From: Proales similis
Lineage: Eukaryota > Rotifera > Eurotatoria > Ploima > Proalidae
Length of the DNA: 64,000 nucleotides
Direction of reading: 5' to 3'
Assembly (NCBI GenBank): GCA_019059635.1
Contig: JAGVRJ010000003.1
Location: forward strand, 2,046,001-2,110,000
The notes under the pieces were generated by a model. It made no database searches. It was not told where the DNA came from and saw only the letters and a list, made by a program, of their open reading frames with translations. How positions within the stretch are numbered: the first letter of the stretch is position 1; each line of letters opens with the position of its first letter. The translations under genes were made by a program, and so were the position numbers. Positions 36,234-47,530 of the stretch are shown one piece after another.

Positions 36234-37955
36234 ATGCACGAGCTACAAGCCCGCTGCTTGCACGGTCCAGTTGGCTCGCAGAAACTTGAGTTCAGCTTCG
36301 ACTGCTTTTTATACAAACTAGGAACCGATGTCTCATTCTTTTTGATCGCTGCTATATGCTTTACTCTTATACTTTTTGACGTGATGCTGAACAGTTTAAT
36401 AATCGCTAGCGTTCTCCTGGTCAAAGAGCGTCCGCGCAAAAGAGTTGATTTGTGCTTCATGTCCAATGCGATCGCCGACCTGCTAATGGGCCTTGTCATC
36501 ATGCCCTTCTCTGCTATTTACACCCTGTTCGGCTACATTCCGCAATTTAATTTCAGCTGCTTCATATGGAACTGTCTTGACTTTGGTGCTGGTACTGCCA
36601 GTATGCTTCACATTGCGTTTATCAGCTACGATCGCTACTTATCAGTATCCGAACCGATGAAGTATACAAGTAAGAACTCGAGAGATCGCTCGTCTTCTAC
36701 TGGTCGAATACCAACACAGCTCGTCCTTTTCTTTTTGTGGTTTTTTGCTGCCGCCGTTTGGGTACCTATTCTTCTAGTGCTTAAGACGTCTTATTCAGAG
36801 CCTAACTTGGACACTCCGCACGCGACTAATAGCTCATTTGGGTCCGAGCTGGCTCTAACAAACCAATTCGATCAATGCCTTTTGCCCACACCATCTTCAA
36901 TTATTGTGCCCCATTCAATATTTGTTTATTATCTGCCTATGTTTTTCATCGTGTTCTTTTATACAAAGACCATCATAATCGTGAACAACAAAATGATCAA
37001 GCAGCCGAAACTGCAAAAGAAAAGAGTAGTTGATTCGGAGGGTTCAGATGAAATTGTAAAACCACCAACAGAGGAAAATGAAATGCTGGCCAAGCCAGCA
37101 AAAGCTCAAGATTGCAAACTCATTGAACCTCTACTTAACCCTTTGCAGAGCCCTTCCATACAAATTACTCGAGCTAGCTCGAATAATGATGAAGACAGTG
37201 CGATAAAGAATTCTTCTACTAAGCTTGATCTTTCTTATGCTATTTCGCCTATGATTCAAATTTCTCTGGTTCCTCAGGCCACCTCGTGCTCGCTCAATTC
37301 ATCAGACACTTCTTGTCGTCCATTAACAACTCCAATCGAGCCTTCGCCTAATCTAGATGAAGAAGGTACCGATCAGCGACAGGTGCCAAATGATAAACAA
37401 GAAAGCACAGCTCGTAATGTTAATGTGAAAAAGCTTACATTTCGGCTGACTCGGTGCTCAATTGATGAGAAGCACCTACCTGAGGTAAAGATAGGCGACA
37501 CAGAACAAGATCAACGTGGCAAAAGAAATACACGATCCACTCGCAAGTTACGCAGCTTTACAGTGTCTTTTGTGGCCCAAAAGAGATTTAGGAAAGAAAA
37601 AAATATTACATACAAACTCGGCATCATAATGGCAACTTTTGTTTTGTGTTGGCTCCCGTTTTGTTTAATGTGGCCATTATCTTCCGTTTGTTCTGATTGC
37701 CTACCGCCCAATATCTATTTGAGTAGCTTTTGGTTGGCTTATTTGAATTCCATATTTACACCGCTCCTTCTGCTGTACAATAACAAAAAGTATCGTCGAT
37801 CCTGGTATATACTTTGCCGTTTGTGCAAATGTAGAGATGACTACAATTCATCCTTTAACCAGACGAGCTTTGCTCGGTCAGATTTTCAGTCAATACAAGA
37901 TAACATGAAATACTCAACAAACAGATCCGCAAAAAATGCCAAATCCGTATTTTAA
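36234..37955 (+). CDS. Class A aminergic-type GPCR (histamine H3/muscarinic-like)
   Basis: A single-exon 573-aa seven-helix receptor in the plasma membrane. TM1-2: FDVMLNSLIIASVLLV and MSNAIADLLMGLVIMPFSAI (LxxAD). TM3: CLDFGAGTASMLHIAFISYD, with the aspartate at the amine-binding 3.32 position and the D-R-Y motif in SYDRYLSV. The SYDRYLSV context is typical of histamine H3/H4 and muscarinic receptors. TM4-5 follow; the third intracellular loop is about 210 residues of polar sequence. TM6: LGIIMATFVLCWLPFCLMWP (CWxP). TM7: FWLAYLNSIFTPLLLLYNN, which lacks the usual NPxxY (proline is shifted to NSxFTP and the tyrosine is spaced differently). Start 36234 is the first ATG in the frame; a spliced N terminus cannot be excluded. 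The ligand is unknown; an amine is inferred from D3.32. Confidence 0.85.
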   Translation: MHELQARCLHGPVGSQKLEFSFDCFLYKLGTDVSFFLIAAICFTLILFDVMLNSLIIASVLLVKERPRKRVDLCFMSNAIADLLMGLVIMPFSAIYTLFGYIPQFNFSCFIWNCLDFGAGTASMLHIAFISYDRYLSVSEPMKYTSKNSRDRSSSTGRIPTQLVLFFLWFFAAAVWVPILLVLKTSYSEPNLDTPHATNSSFGSELALTNQFDQCLLPTPSSIIVPHSIFVYYLPMFFIVFFYTKTIIIVNNKMIKQPKLQKKRVVDSEGSDEIVKPPTEENEMLAKPAKAQDCKLIEPLLNPLQSPSIQITRASSNNDEDSAIKNSSTKLDLSYAISPMIQISLVPQATSCSLNSSDTSCRPLTTPIEPSPNLDEEGTDQRQVPNDKQESTARNVNVKKLTFRLTRCSIDEKHLPEVKIGDTEQDQRGKRNTRSTRKLRSFTVSFVAQKRFRKEKNITYKLGIIMATFVLCWLPFCLMWPLSSVCSDCLPPNIYLSSFWLAYLNSIFTPLLLLYNNKKYRRSWYILCRLCKCRDDYNSSFNQTSFARSDFQSIQDNMKYSTNRSAKNAKSVF

Positions 37956-37976
37956 ATTTGGATTACAAAATTGTTT

Positions 37977-37982
37977 AATAAA
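37977..37982 (+). terminator. AATAAA poly(A) signal of the GPCR gene
   Basis: AATAAA 22 bases after the GPCR stop codon. Confidence 0.5.
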
Positions 37983-38204
37983 ATAACTTATGGAAGAAAT
38001 TTTCAAGGCAAACAGGCAAATAAAAAGAAAAGAAATAGGATAAGGCTGAGCCCAGCCGAATAAGACAAGGCTTTAAAACCTGACAAAACAGTGGGCTTCT
38101 CTTCAGCCCATTTCGTCAAATCTAGCCTGCCGAAGCTGCGGCATGAAATTTTTTTCCCTCTTAAAAAAAGCGAATTTAATCGGCTGCTAATTGTGTGGAT
38201 TACT

Positions 38205-40485
38205 TTAAACTGACTTGAAAAAAACGTTAGTCTGAACGGCAGCCACGTCGAAGTTGTTGCAAATTAGGTGGCTAAGGGTGGTTCGCTTGATCTCTTCAAT
38301 CTGGTCTGCAAGTTGGGACAGAGTGAGCCGGGTGGCGAGCGTGGATTCAACTGGGAAGGGACTTACCGACAGTGAAGCTTGTGGCGCTCGGGCCGTTCTC
38401 GAAGTAGAAACGGTCGCCGCGCTTCAGGTCCCTGAACTGGGCGCCGATGACTGCGGCGAAAGTAGGCCCGACTACGCCGCCTCCGACCGGGGTCTCGGAG
38501 ATGCCGCCTACGAAGAAGTCGATATCTTCGACGTTGCGGTAGATGCTGCGCAGGCGGTTGACGTTCTCTGCCGGCATTGAGAAGTAGAGGTCTTCGAACG
38601 AGCGCACTGGCGTCGACAGCATGCGCCGTCTGATCTCTGTGTAGGACGGAATGCCGTGGTCGCGTCCTCGCTGTATGTTTATTGATAACAAGTCGTTGAC
38701 AAAAGTAACTCCGTTTACGTCAGTACTAGGCATTAGAAAATTTTGAAGGTCAAACGCCAAAGAAGCATCAAATTTTGCGGCAGGCTCGTTTAATAGGCCA
38801 TAGAAGATCGATGAAACTGTAGATACGCCTAATCTTAAATACCGATTATTCGAAGAAGTGCCAAGTGCCAGGAAATTTTGTTCATGAGTTGATTGAATTT
38901 TTTACTTTTTCAAGATCTCGGTACTAAACGTGATATTTCGTAGGTGAATGTCCTGGCCAATCTTTATGTTTTGATTGTTAAAAAGATTCATTTGATTGTT
39001 AATCATTGTGTGTCCGAAACGGAAAGCGGCTGCTGCGAATTCGTTTGATATTGTTGGCTCGACCTTTGCGACGGTTTGAGAATGCTTTTGTTTATTTTTT
39101 CATGTTCAACTTACAGATTCATTATAGACTTTTAAGAATCCTTTATTGGCACTAGATTTCAATTCAAAACGTTTCATTAGCTCAGGCCCAATTATTAATG
39201 GTAGCCACTCATTAAATATAATATTCTGAAGAACAGCTATTACGATCCGTCGTGTTTCGTAAAAAAGCTTATCATCGTCCCAGTTCGGATTTATAATAGC
39301 CAGCTTTTTAGCACAGCGATTGTGTTCGCGTAGAAACAAAACATGGAAACCGACGAGACCAAGGTTCTCTGCAACCCTTGGCTCCCCTGCAATGAAGCAA
39401 AATCCAGATTTGCTTTGATCTTGCTCACAAGGGGAGTTGGTCATTGGCAAAAGTTCTTCTCCTCCCCTATTGTCGGCTTTTAGCATTCCTTTTGGACCGG
39501 ATCATGTCAAATGAATAAGAATTTAGGTAACAAAGGCATTTAAGCGAACCTTTACTGAAAAGACGAAGTTCACGGCTTTTTTCCGGGCTAGAACCATAAA
39601 TTTGTGAGGCATCGATATAAGAAGTCAGTTCATTCAGTTGTTCTCTATGTTCTTCAAACGAAAGATTCGTTCAGAATTCAAGCTAGGTCTTAATCGACTA
39701 AAGGTAACACTTACTCATGTTGCAATTTAAATCGGAAAATGATGGAGCAGATCGCTTAAGCCTTATACAAGGAGATTTAATCAGCCAATCACTCGGAGAA
39801 ATGTTTATGTTCAAGCAATCGGGGCTCGAATTTCCACACTGGCAAACAAGCTGACGACCATCTCTATCAACTGTACAAAATATTTTCAAAATAGTTGAGC
39901 GTTGCTGTTAAAATTACCTTTCATGATTGGTGCCAGAGAAAGATCGTGACTCAAGAACTGTCCAAAAACAGGTAGCGTATGAGTAAACAAATAATCTTTT
40001 GGTTTATTGTCAACAGCCAAGGCCAAACTGATATCGCGAGGATTGGGCAGCTGGCCACCCGATCGAGAACGGGAACGAGGTGCGTCTATGCCGTCGTCGT
40101 AGGCAGGGGCCACAAATCTTTTGAAAGGCGTCTCGGCTTTGCCCAAAAGGGGTCGGCGCAAGTTGTTGCAGGAGCCATCAAGGGTCGAGTAGCGAGCGTT
40201 TTGGTCGCAGCTCACCAACGTGAATGGGCATTTATCTTTTGAAAAGCTTAAAAATAATTCTTTCCTTCTGGTAAGCCTTTCCAAGTCATGTAAGGAAGAA
40301 TTTTGAAATTCGTTTATCTTTCTATATTCTCTTTCGTGACTTCCTGAAAATTCTTTAGCATGTAAAAATTTGGTTGAGCTCAGCAGGGTCTCGAATGATA
40401 CATGACCAAAAGGATCTGCACCAAGGATAAGCTTGAAAATTAACAGCAAGCGAATAATCAAATGGCGGCTCGTTACAAAGTTCAT
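38205..40485 (-). CDS. Animal haem peroxidase, tandem copy A
   Basis: Seven exons: 40485-39918, 39861-39715, 39651-39550, 39488-39115, 39063-38906, 38833-38367 and 38305-38205, all joined in phase, give 638 aa. A hydrophobic N terminus (HLIIRLLLIFKLILG) is a probable signal sequence. Family features: [16 protein letters not shown]; distal histidine in [37 protein letters not shown]; proximal histidine in AAFRFGHTM; and [17 protein letters not shown]. It belongs with the secreted peroxinectin/chorion-peroxidase group, which oxidise substrates with H2O2 in eggshell hardening, immunity or matrix cross-linking. Two tracts are shared with copy B. Exon sizes 102, 158 and 467 are identical in the two copies, so the pair arose by duplication. 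Confidence 0.92.
38213..38673 (-). repeat. 461-bp tract identical to 40863-41323
   Basis: This covers most of the last coding exon, the whole 61-nt intron and the end of the penultimate exon of peroxidase A. No mismatch to the copy in peroxidase B was seen when the lines were compared. It is visibly richer in G and C than its flanks, and identity stops abruptly at both ends. Confidence 0.9.
40007..40211 (-). repeat. 205-bp tract near-identical to 42661-42865
   Basis: In the first exon of peroxidase A, encoding [13 protein letters not shown] through RSRSRSGGQ to ALAVDN. Only three substitutions were seen relative to copy B, clustered near 40135-40139. They change one lysine to arginine. Flanking sequence is unrelated at the nucleotide level. 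Confidence 0.9.
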
Positions 40486-40860
40486 GAGGGTCTGCTCTCA
40501 GGAGGTGTCAAGCAGTGACTTGGTCTGAATAGTGACGATAACTATTTATTCAACCTTACAATATTCGTTTTTTCATTACGTATTGCGTCATTTTTGCATT
40601 ATTTCTTATTACAATCCATAAAGCAAGCTTGAAAATAGGTTAAATACTGCTTATACTTGTAAGAATAGCTCAACGTTTTATTCGAAAAACGCTCTTAGAA
40701 GTTTATTTTTTTCTCTTGAGAAATTAATTTTGAATCAGCTTAGAAAAAGCTACGCCATTTGCTCAAATCCATCGGCGCAAAGTTCGCACACGAGATTTTG
40801 TTGGTGCTACAATAATTACTAGATTAGTTCAAATTGAGTAATAATTGAAATTAAAATCAG

Positions 40861-43238
40861 TTACTTGAAAAAAACGTTAGTCTGAACGGCAGCCACGTCG
40901 AAGTTGTTGCAAATTAGGTGGCTAAGGGTGGTTCGCTTGATCTCTTCAATCTGGTCTGCAAGTTGGGACAGAGTGAGCCGGGTGGCGAGCGTGGATTCAA
41001 CTGGGAAGGGACTTACCGACAGTGAAGCTTGTGGCGCTCGGGCCGTTCTCGAAGTAGAAACGGTCGCCGCGCTTCAGGTCCCTGAACTGGGCGCCGATGA
41101 CTGCGGCGAAAGTAGGCCCGACTACGCCGCCTCCGACCGGGGTCTCGGAGATGCCGCCTACGAAGAAGTCGATATCTTCGACGTTGCGGTAGATGCTGCG
41201 CAGGCGGTTGACGTTCTCTGCCGGCATTGAGAAGTAGAGGTCTTCGAACGAGCGCACTGGCGTCGACAGCATGCGCCGTCTGATCTCTGTGTAGGACGGA
41301 ATGCCGTGGTCGCGTCCTCGCTGAATATTTGACGCAGCAAGATCAATCGCAAACGTGGCACCATTTTCATCGGTTGATTTAAATAGGTAGTTTTGAAGAT
41401 CGTTCGGAAAACTCTGGTCAAATTTTCCCGAGTTTTCATTGATTAGACCAAGAAAAATCGAATTTAGGCCACCAGCTTGATTGCTTTTAACTCATTTTGC
41501 AATATTGTGTAAAAGAAAAATCAAAAGGCAATTGCTACTTGTAAGCTTCGTCGATGTCGAAAATGAGATCTTCCAATTCGACTGGATTGGCTGTTACTTG
41601 GTTGTTTCTGTTAAATCTTCCCATTTCGTTTTTCATCAAAGTGTGACCGAAACGGAAAGCGCTTGTGGCAAATTCATTGGCCAGAGCCGGGTTAATCTAC
41701 AGCCATTTTAAACATTTTCTCTCAATCAGACGATTCGATTCTTACCAAAGAGTCATAAACATTGGAATAGCCCCGCCTTGTTGAAGGTTTTAATCCAAAC
41801 GCCTGGGCATATCCCTCTCCAATCACGGCTGGTAACCACTGCCCATAGACAATATTTTGCAAAAGGGCAATAACAATTTTTCTGGCTTCTTGATAAAGAG
41901 TCTCGTCGTTCCATGTTGGGTTGACCGATTTGAGTCCTTTGGCCAAACGATTGTGTTCTCTGAGGAACAAAGTTTGTAGACCCGCAAGACCAAGATTTTC
42001 GGAAGTTCGAATTTCACCGGCTGCGAAGCAGGTTAAATCTGATCTAGTGTCACTACAAGGTGACTCGCCATGAGGCAGGAATGGCTCTCGGGGATTTCCA
42101 GTGTCCTCGACCAATAGCAAACCTGATTTAATTTTATTCCTCACGTTCGTCTAAGATTAAATTAGTAAAAAAACGCATTACCATCGGTGAATGATCTCAG
42201 ACTTCGACCATCTTCGTCATTCGCTCCATAAATTTGATTACCATCAATGAAAGACGAGAGTGAGTTCAACTGTTCTCTATATCCTGGTCTCTTGCATGTT
42301 AGAAAACCGGCCGAAAACCATTTTGAATCAGAGACAATAGTTACCCAAGGCACATTCGAAGGTTGGAAAAGATGACGCTGAACGTTGAAATTTCATGCAC
42401 GGAATTTTCATTCGAGGATCATTAGGGTCTATTCTAACATTGAGGCAATCGCGACTTTGAGTGTTGCAAGGGCAGTCAACCAAATTTCCGCTTTGATCTT
42501 GTATGAAAATTCAAACGGAAAATAAATTGTGGATTGCGAATTTGAGGGAGGCTTCGAAAGCTTGAGTATACCAGTGCTCAAAGCGGCCAAAGTTAAATCG
42601 TGGGCAGTGAACTGACCAAAAATAGGCAACAAATGGGTGTGAGATGAATCTCTTTGCTGGTTGTCAACAGCCAAGGCCAAACTGATATCGCGAGGATTGG
42701 GCAGCTGGCCACCCGATCGAGAACGGGAACGAGGTGCGTCTATGCCGTCGTCGTAGGCAGGGGCCACAAATCTTTTGAAAGGCGTCTCCGCCCTGCCCAA
42801 AAGGGGTCGGCGCAAGTTGTTGCAGGAGCCATCAAGGGTCGAGTAGCGAGCGTTTTGGTCGCAGCGCACTGCTCGGAAAGGGCAAAGTTCCGAAGGAAAT
42901 TGAATTCCCATCAAACCCCCGTCAGGCTTGTTTAGGTTGTTGTGCTGTTGCAAAAATATCAAGCCTAAGTTTGAAGCTTGTTGGATCGTCTGAGCGTTTA
43001 GACCAGATGTATGCGGATTTCTCGATCCATTATGCTTAGGAGGTCGCTGGTTGGTTGGTCTACCAGACTGGCCGCCGGGTCTCCTTTGTCCACTTCGAAT
43101 TGGGGAATAGTTTTGATAGACGAAATTTTCAAATTCCTTTTGAACCGACGGCGAAGGAGTCGAACTTTCAAATGGGTTATAGTCTTGCGCAAAGCAAATT
43201 GACAAAGTTACGCATAAAATGGCAATCTTAGAAATCAT
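40861..43238 (-). CDS. Animal haem peroxidase, tandem copy B
   Basis: Seven exons: 43238-42572, 42497-42345, 42283-42182, 42122-41746, 41696-41539, 41483-41017 and 40955-40861, giving 672 aa. It has a signal peptide ([17 protein letters not shown]) and a proline/arginine/glycine-rich propeptide ([15 protein letters not shown]) not shared with copy A. Catalytic features are intact: GQFTAHDL (distal H), [38 protein letters not shown] (proximal H), [17 protein letters not shown]. Intron 3 must end at the acceptor at 42123 (a nearer AG would leave only 31 nt and break the frame). It lies 375 bp upstream of copy A, same strand. Ends FFK, versus FFKSV in copy A, because identity stops just before the stop codons. 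Confidence 0.92.
40863..41323 (-). repeat. 461-bp tract identical to 38213-38673
   Basis: Peroxidase B partner of the identical tract, at constant offset of 2650 bp from copy A. Confidence 0.9.
42661..42865 (-). repeat. 205-bp tract near-identical to 40007-40211
   Basis: Peroxidase B partner of the first-exon tract, at constant offset of 2654 bp from copy A. Confidence 0.9.
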
Positions 43239-43640
43239 TTTGTCGAATTAAGTCAAACAACTGGATATTTTTACCATTTTATACAGAAAAATGTAAAGGA
43301 AGGTGACACCCACTAAAATTTAACCCTCTGCTCGATCTATTCTAGCTTCTGGTATCAAATTTTACTCAATCGCAATACGATCAGCATATTGGCAACTCTG
43401 GATGTTGAGACGACTCATTTGAACCCATCAAATTAATAAGAAAATGTAAAGAAGCGACTAAAAGAAGAGGTTTACGAGAAAGAGGCAGCAAACTGAAAGC
43501 TGAGAGGGGGCGAATGTTGGTTGCCTGAAAACAAGGTTATTAATGCTCGATGAGTATTCATGCTTCGGTTGAACATAATTTAAGCAAGAGTTTGACTTCC
43601 AGAACCGTTCTTTAGTGCGCGGAAGGCACTTAAAATAGAT

Positions 43641-45619
43641 ATGAATAGTGGATCAAGTGTTTGGCTTGAGCCACACCTGAACAAACAGCGCGTGCTGAAT
43701 CGTGTTATTAAGAATATCAACGAAAATCAATTCGTTTGCTGGCTGTTTGAGGTAAGAGCTCGATTTCTGTTCAAATATTTTTCAAGCTGTCTCTATGAAA
43801 CCGAAAACCGTTGAAATAAGGAAAACTCAAGTTTCTATGTGACCGACGGGAACAGTAAGCTCAAAGCAAAGCTCGCTGCCAGAAGACTGGCAAAGCTAAA
43901 AAAGACAGGCGTTAAAGAACGCGAACCGTTCCGCATCTATCTCAAACAATTCATATACTCAACCAAAATCGACTTCACCGACAAAAATGTTAGCAACTGG
44001 TTTATTTATTATTTATGAAATAGATTTTAACTAATCTTAAATGTAAATCTTGAAGAGAAATTCGTTCGTGTTCATGATCATCGATGATTTTGAGCTAAAG
44101 CCATTCGCCGAGCTTTCAAATGCCCAACTAGACTATAATGCCCTGAGACTGGCCCACTTTAACAATAACAAAGACACGAACCCTTGCGGAAATCTGTCGT
44201 CCAATAATAAGGCTCAAGCGCCTAGTGATTTGTCTATTCTTGTACAAGGCGTGAATGAGACCAGTCAAAATTGTGAATATACAATTGCAATAGTCGAACA
44301 CCAACCATTAGCAAAAAAAAATCAGGGAAAGCCAAAAGATTTAAATGATGCTTTTGTAAAAAGCACACCTAGTCAACCAAATAAATCAAATGAGTCGAAT
44401 GAGACCGATTTAATAGAACCTCTGATCGACGCGAGTCTTAGAGCCAGTACACAGCTAGATCGGCCCAATTCATTAGAGTATTCATCAATCAACAGTGAAT
44501 GTGCAAAGTATCCCAAAAGTACCATACAAATTCAAAAAATTTCCGACACAATTCCCGAAGAAGACTCGAACATTATATCAGAAGATGAGAGTTTTTCCGG
44601 AGAAATTCAATTAGAGGCCCGAACTATTGCAACTCAAACTCCGGCCAAGTCGACGTACGCGCTAATTGAACCGACAAGTGCAGACAGGCGAATATCGACG
44701 AACTCTGTTTTATCTGACAGTTCTTTCGAAATTGCCGAGCACAAACATCGTGATCAGAGCAAAAAGCGTAAACTCTTGTCAGCCACAAGTCTTCTAGAGG
44801 ATGACCAGAGAGATGAAGCCATATCGAGCCCCGAAAATGAAACCAGACAGACAACAAGCTCCTCTTCGACTACGCCATCGTCTCTTTCATTAAGCCAAAC
44901 TAGCCCCCCGATCTCACTGATATTCGCATCCAAGCGGCAGCACGATCTTAAGGAGAGACTTTTCCGAATTAGATCGCAGAGTGAGCGCAAAGCACCATCC
45001 AAAACAAGCAATGTCAACAGGATTTTCTCACCCAAGTTCGCTAGAAGTGTCGAACGAACAAATTTGAATAGCCGGAAAGCAATGGTTGAAAGTGAGCAAA
45101 TTCAACCAACACCCAAATCATCTCTTCAATCAACTACAAATTTTATAGATCGCTTTGTGAAACTTCAAGGCGAAGAGAGCGGCGGCTCCTTAAAGATAAA
45201 GAGAAGCCGAAAACTTTATGACAAAGACAATATGGATCTGGAGCTTGTGTTCAGTCCAAGCCAAGAAAATGAGTTAAAAAAGTACAGCCAGAACGAAAAT
45301 AAATCAACAAGCTTGAACAGTGACAAGTCGATACCAAGCGGACAAAAGTTGAGTGAGAGTGGACAAGTAATGAGCAAAACAAGCAAGTCAGATAACTCGA
45401 GCTCATCGTTGGGCGCTGCCGAGGTAGGCATTGGTCAGCTTTTCATAATTTGCTCTACCCGCAGCTAATTTCTTTGTTTGTTTGACAAAGGCGTCAGTGC
45501 ATGAAAACTCCATGATGAGCCACGCGTTCAACTACGACGAGGATCGGCTTCAAAAATACTTAAACGAAACTCGTCGTTTGGTAGAATCAATTCGACAAAA
45601 CGATAACCAAAACAACTAG
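43641..45619 (+). CDS. OB-fold protein with long disordered tail, possibly ACD/TPP1-like
   Basis: Exons 43641-43751, 43821-43988, 44056-45423 and 45491-45619 give 591 aa. The first 110 residues look like one OB fold: SVWLEPHLNKQRVLNRVIKN, NQFVCWLFE, SSFYVTDGNSKLKAKLAARR, PFRIYLKQFIYSTKID, then SFVFMIIDDFELKPFAEL. The order (N-terminal W-x-x-x-L, V-x-DG strand, basic helix, F-V-F-M-I-I-D-D-F-E-L) resembles the OB fold of telomeric ACD/TPP1. The remaining 480 residues are disordered, rich in S, T, N, E and K, with repeated glutamine/asparagine patches. Exon 4 encodes a short helical tail, DEDRLQKYLNETRRLVESIR, which could be a protein-binding motif. The TPP1 link is inference from pattern alone; other OB-fold proteins are possible. 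Confidence 0.45.
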
Positions 45620-46933
45620 TTCTTTTGCTAATTTAACGTTGAATTCAAATAGTGATTTGACTTCAAAATAACCAAACAGCGCTAATGAATGCCAAATAAC
45701 GAAGCAGGTTATGGCAACTGGAGCGCTGATTTACTTGTGGCAGACATCATCAAAATTCTCAGTTTTTTTCAAATGTTTTGGCTTTTTTCTTTATCTGACA
45801 CCTCTCGACGCCGATTTTAATTTAAAAGCCAACTCGATTCCACATATTTTTCCTTCTCGTTTCGAATACCTTTTATTTTTCTATTACATCTGCAGGTAAA
45901 TAAAATTTGAGAGCGCACAAAGTCCTCTTGTTAAAATGAGGCTAACAAGTAAATTAGCCTCACGCCCAGGAATCGATCGGGAAAATTATGCGATTCCATT
46001 CGGCTTCATTTACTGAGTGTTGTAAGTGCTGGTAACTAAGTTACAAGCAACGGAGGCTTTTTTGCCAGAAAACGGTTGCTCAGTGAGAGGTGTGGCCTCA
46101 TGGCGGATGATTGATTAACTTTTTAGATTCTGATTTAGTATAGAAGGTGGATGAAGAGAGAATATTTTTTCTTTATAAGCCCGGTCTTGGCAACGTTCAC
46201 ACATGTTAATTGTTTTTGGTGTGAACTAAAGGTTGAAGTGCCAAAATTTGTCAGACGAGACAGGATTTCAGATTGAGAGAGACACACCACGGCACCAAAA
46301 TTATTTCAGCCTGGTAGCTGCTTGATTATTATTCATCACATTATTTACCTGAGCTATCAGAATGCATAAACTCGCAGGAGTCATATGTACAGAATGATTC
46401 TATCATTCAAAATGCTTTGAAATATGAGCTTTTTGCAAGATGCAGACACGAGCAAGAAATAAAAAAGTTTATGATGGGTAAGCATCATGAGAATGAACAC
46501 AAACATGAAATGGCGAAAATATGCAGCAGTAGGCAGCATTTGAGGCAAATGATAGCAATGCTTATGGTTAATGGATATCGATTTTGTGTCGATGCCAAAG
46601 CCGCATGTGCGTATTTCAGCCGTTATGTAAGACATTAAAATTATAATGAAAAAGACGATTTGGGTCTGTAATAATAACAAGATACTTGGAAAAATTGTTA
46701 GCCTCCCAGTAGGTCCATGAAGCATTACTGATTTCGAGCGTCTTGTCGTGGTCCGCATTTTTACTCATTTTTAATTTATTACCTCTATTCTGTGGTTCAA
46801 GGTATAAAGCGAGACAGAGTCGTGGAGAAAAAATTTAAATGAGTCAATTAAAGCGAAAATAATTTGCATGCAGTCATCACTAGACTGTGATGAGCTTATT
46901 CACTCGCTCAGTCACTTTTTAATTTTTCCAAAA
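45620..46933 (+). other. Intergenic 1.3 kb between OB-fold gene and peptide ORF
   Basis: AT-rich sequence with no supportable exon on either strand; ORFs here (45711-45899, 46381-46758) are low-complexity or hydrophobic shadows. Confidence 0.5.
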
Positions 46934-47192
46934 ATGAGTATCGTTCGATTTTGCACCATCTTGGCTGCGACGGCGTTTGCAGCATCAGAGATGGTTTGTT
47001 TATGACATTCGTTCGCCATTTAAACGTATATGTATGCTTTTGTGTGTGTATGCATAAACGCAGGCCATACAAGAGGGGACGAGAAAAAGATTTAGAGTCG
47101 TGTTAATGACGCTGGAGATTGGTATGCGAGTGATTAAGCCTCAATACGAATGCCTGCTAGACCTAAAAGACTTTCAGGCTCGTCCGAACTAA
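46934..47192 (+). CDS. Possible small secreted peptide, two exons
   Basis: Exons 46934-46993 and 47064-47192 join in phase to a 62-aa ORF. The N terminus MSIVRFCTILAATAFAAS is a good signal peptide. It continues AIQEGTRKRFRVVLMTLEIG, with a KR dibasic site that could release the C-terminal part, and contains one cysteine near the end. The 70-nt intron has a weak donor (GTTTGT) and a good acceptor (ACGCAG). I do not recognise the peptide family, and no amidation motif is seen. A 68-codon minus-strand frame (47134-47340) overlaps it. Treat as tentative. Confidence 0.3.
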
Positions 47193-47530
47193 TGGTAGAG
47201 CAATCTCGAATTATGTACTCGAAATATCGTATGATGCGATCAGCGACACGATTATTCACAACTGCATTTCCCCTCTGCGCTTGTGCGCTCATACGTTCTC
47301 TTTCCTTTTTCGGCGGTGGTGGTTCGATTTCGTTTTTCAATCGTTTATTTGACGCGCGATCAATATATCGACGTTCGCTTTCTTATTTGATTAGACGATC
47401 ACCCATTTTTAATTCTCAACTGATTTCCTCAAACAAAACCTCTCACACTCTTTTATTTTGCTTCCTTCATAAAACAGTTGGCTCTAGCTTAACAAACAAA
47501 ATTTCAAACTATTAAAATTTTGTGGTTAAG

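Noticed and set aside
42124-42181. Apparent frameshift in peroxidase B at the third intron
   Set aside because: The nearest AG would give a 31-nt intron and a stop; the acceptor at 42123 restores frame and a normal 59-nt intron, so the gene is not broken.
47134-47340. 68-codon minus-strand ORF
   Set aside because: No start context or family signal, and it overlaps the better-supported spliced plus-strand peptide frame.
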